64,000 bases of DNA from Sulfuritalea sp. (GTDB lineage Bacteria > Pseudomonadota > Gammaproteobacteria > Burkholderiales > Rhodocyclaceae): NCBI GenBank assembly GCA_023229685.1, contig JALNYT010000003.1, forward strand, positions 294,062 through 358,061. The letters run 5' to 3'. Within the stretch, counting starts at the first letter, position 1. Every line of letters begins with the position of its first letter. Shown here in pieces: positions 26,164 to 34,004 of this stretch. Under the pieces are notes generated by a model, which saw nothing but the letters and a program-made list of their open reading frames with translations, had not been told where the DNA came from and did no database searches. The translations under genes were made by a program, and so were the position numbers.

Positions 26164-27774
26164 TCAGTGGCCTTGGTGGGCCGCGGGACGCGAAGCGCCG
26201 GTGCCTTCGAGCTTGACGATCACCCACTCGCCGGGCTTGCGCTCGACGAAGGTGAACTCGATCGTCGCGCCGGGCTTGAGGCTGCCTATCAGCCCCGAAT
26301 TGGCCAGCGTGAAATCCATCGTCATGCCCGGCCACTTGAGGCTGGCCACCGGACCATGGGTGATGGATACCGTGCCGGCCTTGGCGTCGATGGCGTCGAG
26401 CTTGCCTTCGGCATGATGGCCGATTCCCTGCGCGGCAGGGGCCGCCTGCTTCGCATCGGCTGTCGCCTTCGACGCCGCTTCCTGAGGCACCGGGCCGAAA
26501 CCGCTGACCGCCGCCTTCAGATTGCTTTCCGCATCGATCAGGAAGTTGGCCGCCACCACCACCGGCTCGCCGTCCTTGACGCCCTCCATGATTTCAACAT
26601 AGTCGTCGCTGCGCGCGCCGAGCTTGACCTTGCGCGGCTCGAAGCGTCCGGCCGCTTTCTGCACCAGCACGATCTGCTGCGCTCCGCTGTCGATCACCGC
26701 CGAGACGGGCACCGTCAGCACCTTGTCGCGGGCACCGACCGCCAGATCGACGCTGGCATACATGGCCGGCTTCAGCAGGCCGCCCGGATTGGCCAGTTCG
26801 ACGCGCACCTGGACCGTGCGCGTCTCGGCCTTGAGGGTCGGGTAGATGTAGGCAATCGTGCCGGTGAAGCTCTTCTCCGGGTAGGCGTTGATGGTGACCT
26901 TGACCTTCTGTCCGGTCCTGACCAGACCGATGTCGCGTTCGAACACGTCAGCCAGCACCCAGACCGACGAGATATCGGCGATCTGGTACAGGGACTCGCC
27001 GGGCATGAAGCGCATGCCGGCTACTGCCTTCTTCTCCAGCACGACGCCGCCCACCGGCGAACGGAAGGTGAGCGTGCGTTTCGCCTCGCCACCTGCGGCC
27101 AGGGCCTTGATCTGCTCCTCGGAAATGTCCCAGTTGCGCAGCCTGGCGAGGCTCGCGTCGGCCAGCTGGCGCATGCTGGCCTGTGCGTCTGCGGGTGCAT
27201 CCTTGAGCGCCGTGACACCCTTGGCCGCGACCATGTACTCGCGCTGAGCCGAGACCAGCTCCGGGCTGTAGACCTCGAACAGGGGTTGCCCCTTGCCCAC
27301 CGGCTGACCGGTGGCACTGACATGCAGGCGTTCCACCCAGCCTTCGAATTTTGGCGCCACGGCATGCAGGCGGCGCTCGTCGATTTCGACGCGGCCGGCA
27401 GCGCGCACCTGTTGCGCCAGCTCGCGCAGCGCGGCGGGCTCGGTGCGCACGCCGAGTTTCTGTATTTTCTCGGTGCCGATGCGGACCTCGCCCGCAGCGC
27501 CGCCTTCGTCTTCGCCCGCATAGACCGCGATGTAATCCATGCCCATCGAATCCTTCTTCGGCACCGGCGAAGTGTCCGGCAGTCCCATCGGGTTGCGGTA
27601 GTAGAGCAGCTTGCGCGGCGCCGGTGCGGCGGTTGCGGCTGCGGCGGCCGGCGCGGCACCGGAAGCAGCCACGGTTGCCGTGTCGCCGGCGCCGACTCTT
27701 GTCTTGCCCACCCAGTAGCCGGAGCCCGCAGCCAGCAGTACCGCCGACAGCACGGCCATATATCGATGTATCAT
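26164..27774 (-). CDS. cusB: Copper/silver efflux periplasmic adaptor CusB with C-terminal CusF-like domain
   Basis: Membrane-fusion protein of 536 residues. N-terminal anchor (about 6-24), Ala-rich segment, heavy-metal-binding domain (about 55-85, YYRNPMGLPDTSPVPKKDS then MGMDY), barrel-sandwich hybrid and beta-barrel domains (about 100-415), then a C-terminal CusF-like domain (about 455-525) with THGPVASLKWPGMTMDF, the Trp/Met/Met metal site. It carries copper from chaperone to CusA. Start ATG 27774 overlaps the cusC stop as ATGA. Confidence 0.92.
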   Translation of the reverse strand: MIHRYMAVLSAVLLAAGSGYWVGKTRVGAGDTATVAASGAAPAAAAATAAPAPRKLLYYRNPMGLPDTSPVPKKDSMGMDYIAVYAGEDEGGAAGEVRIGTEKIQKLGVRTEPAALRELAQQVRAAGRVEIDERRLHAVAPKFEGWVERLHVSATGQPVGKGQPLFEVYSPELVSAQREYMVAAKGVTALKDAPADAQASMRQLADASLARLRNWDISEEQIKALAAGGEAKRTLTFRSPVGGVVLEKKAVAGMRFMPGESLYQIADISSVWVLADVFERDIGLVRTGQKVKVTINAYPEKSFTGTIAYIYPTLKAETRTVQVRVELANPGGLLKPAMYASVDLAVGARDKVLTVPVSAVIDSGAQQIVLVQKAAGRFEPRKVKLGARSDDYVEIMEGVKDGEPVVVAANFLIDAESNLKAAVSGFGPVPQEAASKATADAKQAAPAAQGIGHHAEGKLDAIDAKAGTVSITHGPVASLKWPGMTMDFTLANSGLIGSLKPGATIEFTFVERKPGEWVIVKLEGTGASRPAAHQGH

Positions 27775-29039
27775 AGTTCCTCTCCCACCATTTTTTCGAT
27801 CTCGGCCAGGCGAATTTGCTGGTCGGCGCGCGCCTTGACCAGGTCGAGGCGCGCCTTGCGCAAAGATCGGTGCGCGTCGAGTACCGCGGCAAAGTCGACG
27901 CGGCCGTTTTCGTAGCCGGCCAGCGCTGCATTCAGATTCAGTTCGGCCTGCGGCATCAAGCTCGTGGCGACCAGCGATTCCAGTCGCCGCGCGACCTCCA
28001 GTCCGGCCAGGCTTTCGCTCAGGTCGGACAGGCTCTGGTTGAGATTGCCCTGCCGCCGCAGCCGAGCCGCTTCCAGCATCAAATCGGCTTCGCGCTCCTG
28101 CTCGCGGCGACTGCCTTGCTGCAATGGAATATTGATCTCGAACATCAGCTCCCACTCGCTGACGCGGCCGCCGGTCTGGATCGGCGCCACACCCAGGGTG
28201 ACGTCCGGATAACGATTGCGCTGCACCAGGTCGCGCCCCTTCTCGGCGCCGGCGATGCGCGCCTCGTCCGCCACCAGTTGCGGGTTGTTGGCACGCAGCC
28301 GCGCCTCCAGCGCAATGACGTCCAGCTTGGCTGCCGGCGGCAGCGTACGGAGGTGATCCGGCGGGCGCAACCTGACGTTGTCGGGCCGCCCCAGCAGGGC
28401 CCGTATGCGCGCGCTGGCCTGCGCGCTTTCGCCCTCGAGCATGATCAGGTCGGTCTGCATCGCCGTGATTTCGGCCTGCGCGCGCAGGGAATCCTGCTGG
28501 CTGCCAAGACCGCTGGAATAGCGCTCGCGGGCAATTTCCGCGACACGCTGCATCAGATCGAGATTCTCCTGGGCATAGCGGATGCTGAGCAGATGCACGT
28601 GATGCTGGGCGTAGGTGAGCTTGATGCGGGTAGCCAGATCCATCCAGCCGGCGCGGGCGCGCGCCTGCGCCTCATCGGCGCCGGCACCGGCGACCTCGCG
28701 CCGCAGATCGCGCTTGCCGAACCACGGTAGCGTCTGGCTTACCACATAGCGCGTGCTGCCGACGCGCGACGGCAGCAAATTGGCGCTGGCATCGCTGCCG
28801 GCATTGGTGACGTTGCGCAACTCGGTACGCAACATCGGGTCGGGCAGCGCGCCGGCCGGGTCGACCCGCGCCGCCGCCGCATCGGCCTCGGTACGCAGCG
28901 CGGCAAACTCGGGATGACGCACGCGGGCAAACTCGAGCAGGCTCTCGACGTGGCCGCCGATTACCTGCTCGGGTTCCGCCGCGCGAACGGATCCTGCCGC
29001 GAGCAGCAGCATCGCGAGCAGGATGGTGGCGGAGCGCAT
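27771..29039 (-). CDS. cusC: TolC-family outer-membrane efflux protein (CusC role)
   Basis: A protein of 422 residues with a signal peptide (1-20, ending SVRAAEP) and two outer-membrane-efflux-protein repeats made of long helices (about 30-220 and 235-420). No N-terminal lipobox cysteine is visible. It lies between cusF and cusB, overlapping the latter by 4 bp, and completes the tripartite pump. The N-terminal LEFARVRHPEFAALR is typical of the heavy-metal subgroup. Confidence 0.88.
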   Translation of the reverse strand: MRSATILLAMLLLAAGSVRAAEPEQVIGGHVESLLEFARVRHPEFAALRTEADAAAARVDPAGALPDPMLRTELRNVTNAGSDASANLLPSRVGSTRYVVSQTLPWFGKRDLRREVAGAGADEAQARARAGWMDLATRIKLTYAQHHVHLLSIRYAQENLDLMQRVAEIARERYSSGLGSQQDSLRAQAEITAMQTDLIMLEGESAQASARIRALLGRPDNVRLRPPDHLRTLPPAAKLDVIALEARLRANNPQLVADEARIAGAEKGRDLVQRNRYPDVTLGVAPIQTGGRVSEWELMFEINIPLQQGSRREQEREADLMLEAARLRRQGNLNQSLSDLSESLAGLEVARRLESLVATSLMPQAELNLNAALAGYENGRVDFAAVLDAHRSLRKARLDLVKARADQQIRLAEIEKMVGEEL

Positions 29040-29043
29040 GGCT

Positions 29044-29397
29044 CTACTTCACCGCTTCAACGCGGACGACGACGAGCTGGCCTTTCTTTTCCTCGGCGCG
29101 GAAGCGTATCTTGTCGCCCTCCTTGACCGACGCCGGCACCACCCCCTTCTTGAACGTGAAGGTCATGGTCATGGCCGACATGCCGAGGTTCTCGATCGGG
29201 CCATGGGTCAGCGTGACGCTGCCCGCCGCCCTGTCCAGTCTCCTCACCGTACCTTCGGACAATGGCTGGCTTGTCGGCTTCGCGGCCGGCGCGGCCGGCG
29301 CGCCATGCGAGGAATGCTCATGATCCTGCGCGATGGCAGGGGGCAGGACAAATGCAAAGGCAGCGGCCGCGATGGCGGGCAGGACAAGGTGCTTCAT
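29044..29397 (-). CDS. cusF: Periplasmic copper chaperone CusF-like, Trp replaced by Met
   Basis: A protein of 117 residues with a signal peptide (1-23, ending PPAIAQD), a His-rich start (DHEHSSHG) and a small OB-fold CusF domain (about 50-115). Aligned by eye to E. coli CusF, the site reads THGPIENLGMSAMTMTF against HHDPIAAVNWPEMTMRF: His and both Met ligands are kept, but the metal-capping Trp44 is Met. It precedes cusC by 4 bp and is about 100 bp downstream of cusS. Confidence 0.85.
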   Translation of the reverse strand: MKHLVLPAIAAAAFAFVLPPAIAQDHEHSSHGAPAAPAAKPTSQPLSEGTVRRLDRAAGSVTLTHGPIENLGMSAMTMTFTFKKGVVPASVKEGDKIRFRAEEKKGQLVVVRVEAVK

Positions 29398-29496
29398 GGA
29401 AATCTCCCATCAGAATTAAACAACCGAAAGACGGCGCCAGCGCGGGGCTCGAACAGCCCCCCGGAGATGCCATCGCTTGCACAATCGCGACGCCAA

Positions 29497-30870
29497 TCAC
29501 GTCATCCGCAGCTCGAAGCACACGCCCCCCGCCACCGACCTGACGCCGATCTCGCCACCATGAGCTCGAATGATGGAGCGGGTGATGGCCAGGCCCAGGC
29601 CCGCGCCCTCGTCGTTCCGGTGCCGCGCAGGATCGGCGCGGTAGAAACGGTCGAAAATCCGCGGCAGGTGTTGCGGCGGAATGGGTTCGCCGCTGTTCTC
29701 GATGGCCAGCGTCGTCTCGCCACCGGACCTATCGATGCGGACCTGGATGCTGCCTCCCCTTGGGCTATGCCGGATGGCGTTGGAAATCAGATTGGCAAGC
29801 GCCCGGCGCAACATGAGTTTGTCGCCGGATACCTGACCGCTGCCCGTCAGTGAGAGATGCAGGCCTTTTTCCTCGGCCAGCGCATCGAAGAAGTCGAACA
29901 GTTCCCGCACCTGCGCCGCCAGATCGACCGGCTCGCGCTTGGGCACGACCAAGCCGTTGTCGGCCTGCGCCAGGAACAGCATGTCGCCGATCATGCGCGC
30001 CAAACGTTCGTATTCTTCGGCATTCGAGGCCAGCACCTCGCGATACTCGTCCGCGCTGCGGACCCGCGTCAGTGCAACCTGGGTTTGCGTCATCAGGTTG
30101 CTGATCGGTGTACGCAGTTCATGGGCAAGGTCCGACGAGAAATCCTTCAATCGCTGAAAGGAACCCTCAAGGCGCGCAAGCATCTCGTTCAAGGTTTCGG
30201 CAAGCTCGGCAAGTTCGACGGGCACGGCGTCCAGGCTCAGACGGTAATCGAGGCGGTTCGCCGTCACGCCCGCCGCACCCCGGCGCATCGCCTGCAAGGG
30301 CGCCAGCCCGCGGCGGACCGCTACCCAGCCCAGAAAGCCCAGCAGGACGGCGGCAATCGCGACAAACAGCCATAGCGTTCGGCGAAACGAATCCATGAAG
30401 TGTTGGTGATGGGAAATATCGACCGCCACGGCGACCAGCATCGGCGGCAGGTCGCGGTTGGCGGTCGGCAGCAGCGTGGCGATACCGCGCCAGGGTTGGC
30501 CGGCCTGCTTCCATGACTGTGGTTTGCTGCCGGCGCCGGCCGGTTTCAGCAGGGTGTCCGGAAACGGGGCATGCGGAGTCGCAAATACGCGATTCCCGTC
30601 GGCGTCCTGGACCACGACGGCGAGCCCGTGATGACCAACCAGGGAATCGTTGAGCTGCCGCGGCAGGGCGCTCAAATCCGCCGGTGAGCGGAGCTGTTCC
30701 AGCAAGTGCGCGGCCAAGTCGGTCTTGCCGGTCAGCACTTCCATGTCCTGCTCGATGAAATGCTGCTCGACCGCGTTGCCTATCAGCAGTCCCAGCGCCA
30801 GCAGCACCGCCGTCGAGCCGGCGGCGAACAGCAGTGTCAGGCGCGCGGTAATCGAGGTACGACGACTCAT
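29497..30870 (-). CDS. cusS: Heavy-metal sensor histidine kinase CusS/CopS
   Basis: A protein of 457 residues with two membrane helices (about 12-32 and 167-188), a periplasmic metal-sensing loop (about 33-165), HAMP, HisKA with SSDLAHELRTPISN and HATPase with NLISNAIRHS, IENSGEPI and GAGLGLAITRSI. Its heavy-metal sensor arrangement and position beside cusFCBA indicate periplasmic Cu/Ag sensing. Start ATG 30870 overlaps the cusR stop (ATGA). Confidence 0.9.
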   Translation of the reverse strand: MSRRTSITARLTLLFAAGSTAVLLALGLLIGNAVEQHFIEQDMEVLTGKTDLAAHLLEQLRSPADLSALPRQLNDSLVGHHGLAVVVQDADGNRVFATPHAPFPDTLLKPAGAGSKPQSWKQAGQPWRGIATLLPTANRDLPPMLVAVAVDISHHQHFMDSFRRTLWLFVAIAAVLLGFLGWVAVRRGLAPLQAMRRGAAGVTANRLDYRLSLDAVPVELAELAETLNEMLARLEGSFQRLKDFSSDLAHELRTPISNLMTQTQVALTRVRSADEYREVLASNAEEYERLARMIGDMLFLAQADNGLVVPKREPVDLAAQVRELFDFFDALAEEKGLHLSLTGSGQVSGDKLMLRRALANLISNAIRHSPRGGSIQVRIDRSGGETTLAIENSGEPIPPQHLPRIFDRFYRADPARHRNDEGAGLGLAITRSIIRAHGGEIGVRSVAGGVCFELRMT

Positions 30871-31547
30871 GCGGCATCCGCTTCCAGCACATAGCCCATG
30901 CCACGCACGGTGCGAATCAGTTTCGGCTCGAAACCGTCGTCGATCTTGGCGCGCAGCCGGCGTACCGCCACCTCGATGACATTGGTGTCGCTGTCGAAAT
31001 TCATGTCCCATATCTGCGAGGCGATCAGCGAACGCGGCAGGACTTCTCCCTGGCGGCGCAGCAGAAGTTCCAGCAGCGCGAACTCCTTGGCGGTGAGGTC
31101 GATGTGGCGGCCGCCTCGCGAAGCTCGACGCCGCAGCAAGTCCAGTTCCAGGTCCGCCGCACGCATCAGCTGCGGCTCCTGGTTGCGGCTGCCGCGCCGC
31201 AGCAGGGTGCGCACGCGGGCCAGCAGTTCGGCGAAGGCGAAAGGCTTTACCAGGTAATCGTCGGCGCCGAGTTCAAGCCCTTTGACGCGATCCTCGACTT
31301 GGTCGCGGGCGGTGAGAAACAGCACCGGCATCTCGCGCCCGGCGCGACGCAGGCCGGCGAGCAGTTGCCAGCCGTCGAGCCGCGGCAGCATCACGTCGAG
31401 AATCGCCAGGTCGTAGTCGCCGGTTTCACCCAGATGCAGACCATCCAGGCCGTCGCGCGCCAGGTCGACGACGAATCCGGCCTCGACCAGCCCCTGCCTG
31501 AGGTAATCGCCGGTTTTCGGCTCGTCTTCGACAATCAGAAGCTTCAT
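30867..31547 (-). CDS. cusR: Heavy-metal response regulator CusR/CopR
   Basis: OmpR-type regulator of 226 residues: receiver (1-120) with E8-D9, phosphoacceptor D51 (LAILDVMLP) and K in DDYLVKPF, and winged-helix DNA-binding domain (about 130-222, ending IRTVRGMGYVLE). I chose ATG 31547, the usual MKLLIVEDEP start with AAGAG-like purines upstream, over an open frame extending through the promoter. It probably binds the palindrome at 31608-31625 and the similar one at 33922-33939. Confidence 0.92.
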   Translation of the reverse strand: MKLLIVEDEPKTGDYLRQGLVEAGFVVDLARDGLDGLHLGETGDYDLAILDVMLPRLDGWQLLAGLRRAGREMPVLFLTARDQVEDRVKGLELGADDYLVKPFAFAELLARVRTLLRRGSRNQEPQLMRAADLELDLLRRRASRGGRHIDLTAKEFALLELLLRRQGEVLPRSLIASQIWDMNFDSDTNVIEVAVRRLRAKIDDGFEPKLIRTVRGMGYVLEADAA

Positions 31548-31607
31548 TGTCTCTTCCACTCTTTTCGATGCCGCGATTGTGCGCCCGCAGCATCGATGCC
31601 CGGCCGA

Positions 31608-31625
31608 GATTACAGAAATGTAATC
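31608..31625. promoter_or_regulatory. Cop/Cus box palindrome upstream of cusR
   Basis: GATTACA-GAAA-TGTAATC, a perfect 7-bp dyad with 4-bp spacer, lies in the divergent region between cusR and the periplasmic protein gene at 31723. It has the form of known CopR/CusR boxes and could serve both promoters. Confidence 0.75.
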
Positions 31626-31722
31626 CACAAGTCATCTTGATGAAGGATTCAATTGATCACACTGATCCTGGCCCGCAACGATCGAGCCGCCGCCCTGCTG
31701 ATGCCCTCTAAGGAGACCTGCA

Positions 31723-32172
31723 ATGAAACCTGTGAAAGCCCTGATTTTCTCCGCCGCGATGCTTACCGGTACCGTTGTGCTGGCCCACACCGACGAATAC
31801 CTCGACACCCTGCAGGCGCCGCATGGCGGGCAGTTGCGCATGGCCGGGATCTATCACTTCGAACTGGTGGTGGTAAAGGACGCTGAGAGACCAAAGGAAA
31901 ATCCGGTGGTCGTGTATGTCACCGACCATGCCGGAACGAAGATCTCGACAGTCGGCGCTGGCGGCACGGTGACCATCCTCGCCGGCAAGCACAAAACCGC
32001 TGCCAGGCTGGTCCCCGACGGCGACAACCGCCTGAAAGGCTCCACCAGCTATGCCTCGACGCTGGACATGAAGGTGGTGGTGTCGGTGGCGATGCCAGGC
32101 AAGGTCGTCCTGAAAGCGCACTTCACGCCGCTGGCCGCGGCCAAGAACGCGCATGCGGACCACATGCGCTAA
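31723..32172 (+). CDS. Small periplasmic protein of the copper locus
   Basis: A protein of 149 residues with a signal peptide (1-21, ending VVLAHT) and a compact beta-rich domain (FELVVVKD, NPVVVYVTDHAG, MKVVVSVAMPGKVVLKAHF). The termini carry His (AHTDEYLD, APHGGQL, HADHMR) that could bind metal. GGAGA lies about 7 nt before the ATG. It is transcribed divergently from cusR across the cop box. Exact family not recognised; a copper-related role is inferred from position. Confidence 0.72.
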   Translation: MKPVKALIFSAAMLTGTVVLAHTDEYLDTLQAPHGGQLRMAGIYHFELVVVKDAERPKENPVVVYVTDHAGTKISTVGAGGTVTILAGKHKTAARLVPDGDNRLKGSTSYASTLDMKVVVSVAMPGKVVLKAHFTPLAAAKNAHADHMR

Positions 32173-32234
32173 TCCTGACTGTCTGCAGGGAAGAACCGCA
32201 GGACCGAGTGGCGATCATCCCGTCCTGCGGTCTA

Positions 32235-32441
32235 CTACGCGCCAGCGTACTTTGCCACCACCGCGCAATGGGTGCTCCGCATCCCGAGGCAGGCCGCGTC
32301 ACCAGCCTCGTACTCGAACGAACACCGACGCGCCTGGAGCAAGTTCCAGTCCTCGCGAGAATATGCCTGGATCGGCAGATTTGGCGGAAAGTACACGCAG
32401 CCGGCGCACAACTTGGGCGTTTCAGCGATCCTTGCGGACAT
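32235..32441 (-). CDS. Small cysteine-rich protein coupled to TusA
   Basis: A protein of 68 residues with six cysteines (LCAGCVYFPPN, RRCSFEY, AACLGM, THCAVV) arranged like a small metal-binding domain. Codon choice is like neighbouring genes. The ATG at 32441 lies inside the 3' end of tusA, 20 bp before that gene's end, implying translational coupling. It would be third in a DsrE-TusA-Cys-rich operon. Family not firmly recognised. Confidence 0.55.
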   Translation of the reverse strand: MSARIAETPKLCAGCVYFPPNLPIQAYSREDWNLLQARRCSFEYEAGDAACLGMRSTHCAVVAKYAGA

Positions 32442-32661
32442 GGTAGTTGATCACGCCGTCCCTTTCCGTCATGGACAGGAGAGTCTGCCCGGTACGCTCG
32501 CACCACGAAGGAATGTCCTTGCGAGTCCCAATATCGGTGGCGATGATATGCAGCACGTCGCCCAGGGCCAGGCCTTTGATCGCCTTGTTGGTTTCCACCA
32601 TCGGCATCGGGCAGCATTTGCCCGAGGTATCGAGGGTGGCGGTTGGGGTCATATCGCTCAT
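32422..32661 (-). CDS. TusA-family sulfurtransferase
   Basis: A protein of 79 residues with the sulfur-carrying site GKCCPMPMVETNKAIK (Cys-Pro-x-Pro) and the SirA/TusA two-layer fold (GDVLHIIATDIGTRKDIPSW). It accepts persulfide on the cysteine and passes it on. It follows the DsrE-like gene by about 10 bp. Together with DsrE and a TetR regulator it suggests persulfide handling, perhaps under metal or sulfide stress, rather than tRNA thiolation. Confidence 0.87.
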   Translation of the reverse strand: MSDMTPTATLDTSGKCCPMPMVETNKAIKGLALGDVLHIIATDIGTRKDIPSWCERTGQTLLSMTERDGVINYHVRKDR

Positions 32662-32671
32662 TAGGGCCTCC

Positions 32672-33088
32672 TCAAAAGTATTGGTAGTGCTCCGCCTTGG
32701 CGGCCTTGTCGTTGAGGAACCAGGCGGCGCCGACGATGCCCTCGGCTTCGGGAATCAGATTGCCTTCGTTCACGCCGAAGATCGCTGCGGCCAGACTGCA
32801 GGCGTAAAAATTCACGCAACCGGTACTCTTCAGCGCCTTGATGATGTCGTAGATTTCGACCGGAAGCCCGGCCTTGGCCACGCCCTCGCGCACCATGGCT
32901 TCTTCCGCCGCGTGCCGTCCGTCGATCCGCAGAGCGGCGGCACCTTCGGCAGTAAGGGCCTTGACCGCCCAATTGACAAACAGCATGTCGACCTGAGTTC
33001 CCTCCGACGCCGTCAAATAGGCGAACGCCAGGGGCGTCAGGATCTTGTCGTACGAGTCGTCGCGAATAACGATGGCCATGGATTTCAT
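32672..33088 (-). CDS. DsrE/DsrF-like sulfur-relay protein
   Basis: A protein of 138 residues with a DsrE-like flavodoxin-type fold: SMAIVIRDDSYDKILTPLAF, VDMLFVNWAVKAL, and a cysteine pair around TGCVNFYACSLAAAIFG suited to persulfide transfer. GGAGAC precedes ATG 33088. A probable TetR operator covers 33102-33117, immediately before the ribosome-binding site. It is the first gene of the unit leading to TusA. Confidence 0.82.
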   Translation of the reverse strand: MKSMAIVIRDDSYDKILTPLAFAYLTASEGTQVDMLFVNWAVKALTAEGAAALRIDGRHAAEEAMVREGVAKAGLPVEIYDIIKALKSTGCVNFYACSLAAAIFGVNEGNLIPEAEGIVGAAWFLNDKAAKAEHYQYF

Positions 33089-33101
33089 GTTCAGTCTCCT
33101 A

Positions 33102-33117
33102 GAATGAATGTTCGTTC
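33102..33117. promoter_or_regulatory. Probable TetR operator, site A (before dsrE-like gene)
   Basis: GAATGAA-TG-TTCGTTC is an inverted repeat with one mismatch. The same layout recurs at 33758-33773 before the TetR gene. Confidence 0.6.
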
Positions 33118-33129
33118 GAAATTAAGGCT

Positions 33130-33157
33130 AAAAAAAACACGGCTTGGACTCAAGCCG
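33130..33157 (-). terminator. Rho-independent terminator of the TetR gene
   Basis: On the minus strand CGGCTTG-AGTC-CAAGCCG (33157 to 33140) forms a perfect 7-bp stem and is followed by a T-rich run (33137 to 33130). The stem overlaps the last codons of the TetR gene. Confidence 0.8.
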
Positions 33158-33740
33158 CGATACTCCGCCAGGCACATTCCCAGACAAGGTCCAACTTGTC
33201 CGGGAGCGGCTCGGCAAGAACACCGTCGAGGCGCGCGGTGATTAGCCGCAGCGCCCCGCCGAAAAGGCATGCACTTGCCACCATGACGTCCATCCGACGA
33301 ATTTCTCCCCGGTCCATCCCCTGCTGTACAAAATCGCGCATGGTTTCGAAGGGTTGGGAAGAGCAGACTGGACGCTCGCCTGGCAAGAACTCCCGATGCT
33401 TTGCGTACAGCATGAAATCCATGGCTTCGCGGCTCGACTCCGTCAATTCGAACAACACCGCTATGACGGCGCGGCAGCGTTCGGCCGCCGTGGCGTGCGC
33501 CGCGGCGATTCGAGACAACTCGGCCTGCATGCCCTCCATCAGGCCCAGATAGAGCGCACGGGCGACGTCTTCCTTGTCCTTGAAGTGGTGGTAGATGGAC
33601 CCGACGCTGACCTGCGCGGTCCGCGCCATATCTGGCACGGACGTATTGAAGTAGCCGCGCCGGGTGAACAGATGCAGCGCCGCAACAATGATCTTTTCCC
33701 GGACTTGGCCAGGTGGTACGTTGGCAGGGGGACGCGCCAT
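33150..33740 (-). CDS. TetR-family transcriptional repressor
   Basis: A protein of 196 residues with an N-terminal helix-turn-helix (about 12-58: IIVAALHLFTRRGYFNTSV and then VSVGSIYHHFKDKEDVARAL) and a helical ligand-binding C-terminal domain. I chose ATG 33740 just before the HTH. Operator-like repeats flank the gene: site B lies 18-33 bp upstream of its start, and site A lies downstream, before the dsrE-like gene. It is probably autorepressed and controls the DsrE-TusA unit; the effector is unknown. Confidence 0.88.
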   Translation of the reverse strand: MARPPANVPPGQVREKIIVAALHLFTRRGYFNTSVPDMARTAQVSVGSIYHHFKDKEDVARALYLGLMEGMQAELSRIAAAHATAAERCRAVIAVLFELTESSREAMDFMLYAKHREFLPGERPVCSSQPFETMRDFVQQGMDRGEIRRMDVMVASACLFGGALRLITARLDGVLAEPLPDKLDLVWECAWRSIAA

Positions 33741-33757
33741 GGTGGCAATCTTGTTTC

Positions 33758-33773
33758 GAATGATCGTTCGTTC
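33758..33773. promoter_or_regulatory. Probable TetR operator, site B (autoregulation)
   Basis: GAATGAT-CG-TTCGTTC, the same half-site as site A at 33102 with two mismatches from perfect symmetry, lies just upstream of the TetR start. Confidence 0.55.
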
Positions 33774-33921
33774 ATAATATCCGCAGTCATCCGTTCGCGC
33801 AATGGCCGCTGGTTTGTACATCCAGGCAGACGAGTGGTCGCGACTGATCTCCATGTGCGTCGCCGGCGTCGTGCCGCCAGCACCGACTTTCGCATCGAAT
33901 CGTCGCTCATGGCCGGCTGAA

Positions 33922-33939
33922 GATGACAAAGATGTCATC
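33922..33939. promoter_or_regulatory. Second Cop/Cus box palindrome
   Basis: GATGACA-AAGA-TGTCATC is a perfect 7-bp dyad with 4-bp spacer, differing from the box at 31608 by one symmetrical base pair plus the spacer. It lies 66 bp before the DUF411 gene start and matches the ATGACA/TGTCAT core of E. coli CusR boxes. Confidence 0.75.
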
Positions 33940-34004
33940 CCGGCGTCAGCTTGCTGTCGGTGTCGGACGGAGATACTGGCCTTATCTACTCGAAGGAGCC
34001 GCAA

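Noticed and set aside
22953..27915. Several very long plus-strand frames opposite cusA and cusB
   Set aside because: Their residues are dominated by Arg, His, Asp and Gly with no domain, while the minus strand gives complete Cus proteins.
29444..29460. GGGGCT-CGAAC-AGCCCC hairpin between cusS and cusF considered as a terminator
   Set aside because: No T-run follows on the minus strand; it may only be an attenuating hairpin between two co-directional units.
27675..31972. Repeat-like stretches inside cusB and the gene at 31723 treated as inserted repeat copies
   Set aside because: They lie within intact coding frames and could reflect similar VGAG-type peptides, so they are listed only as possible members of the dispersed repeat.
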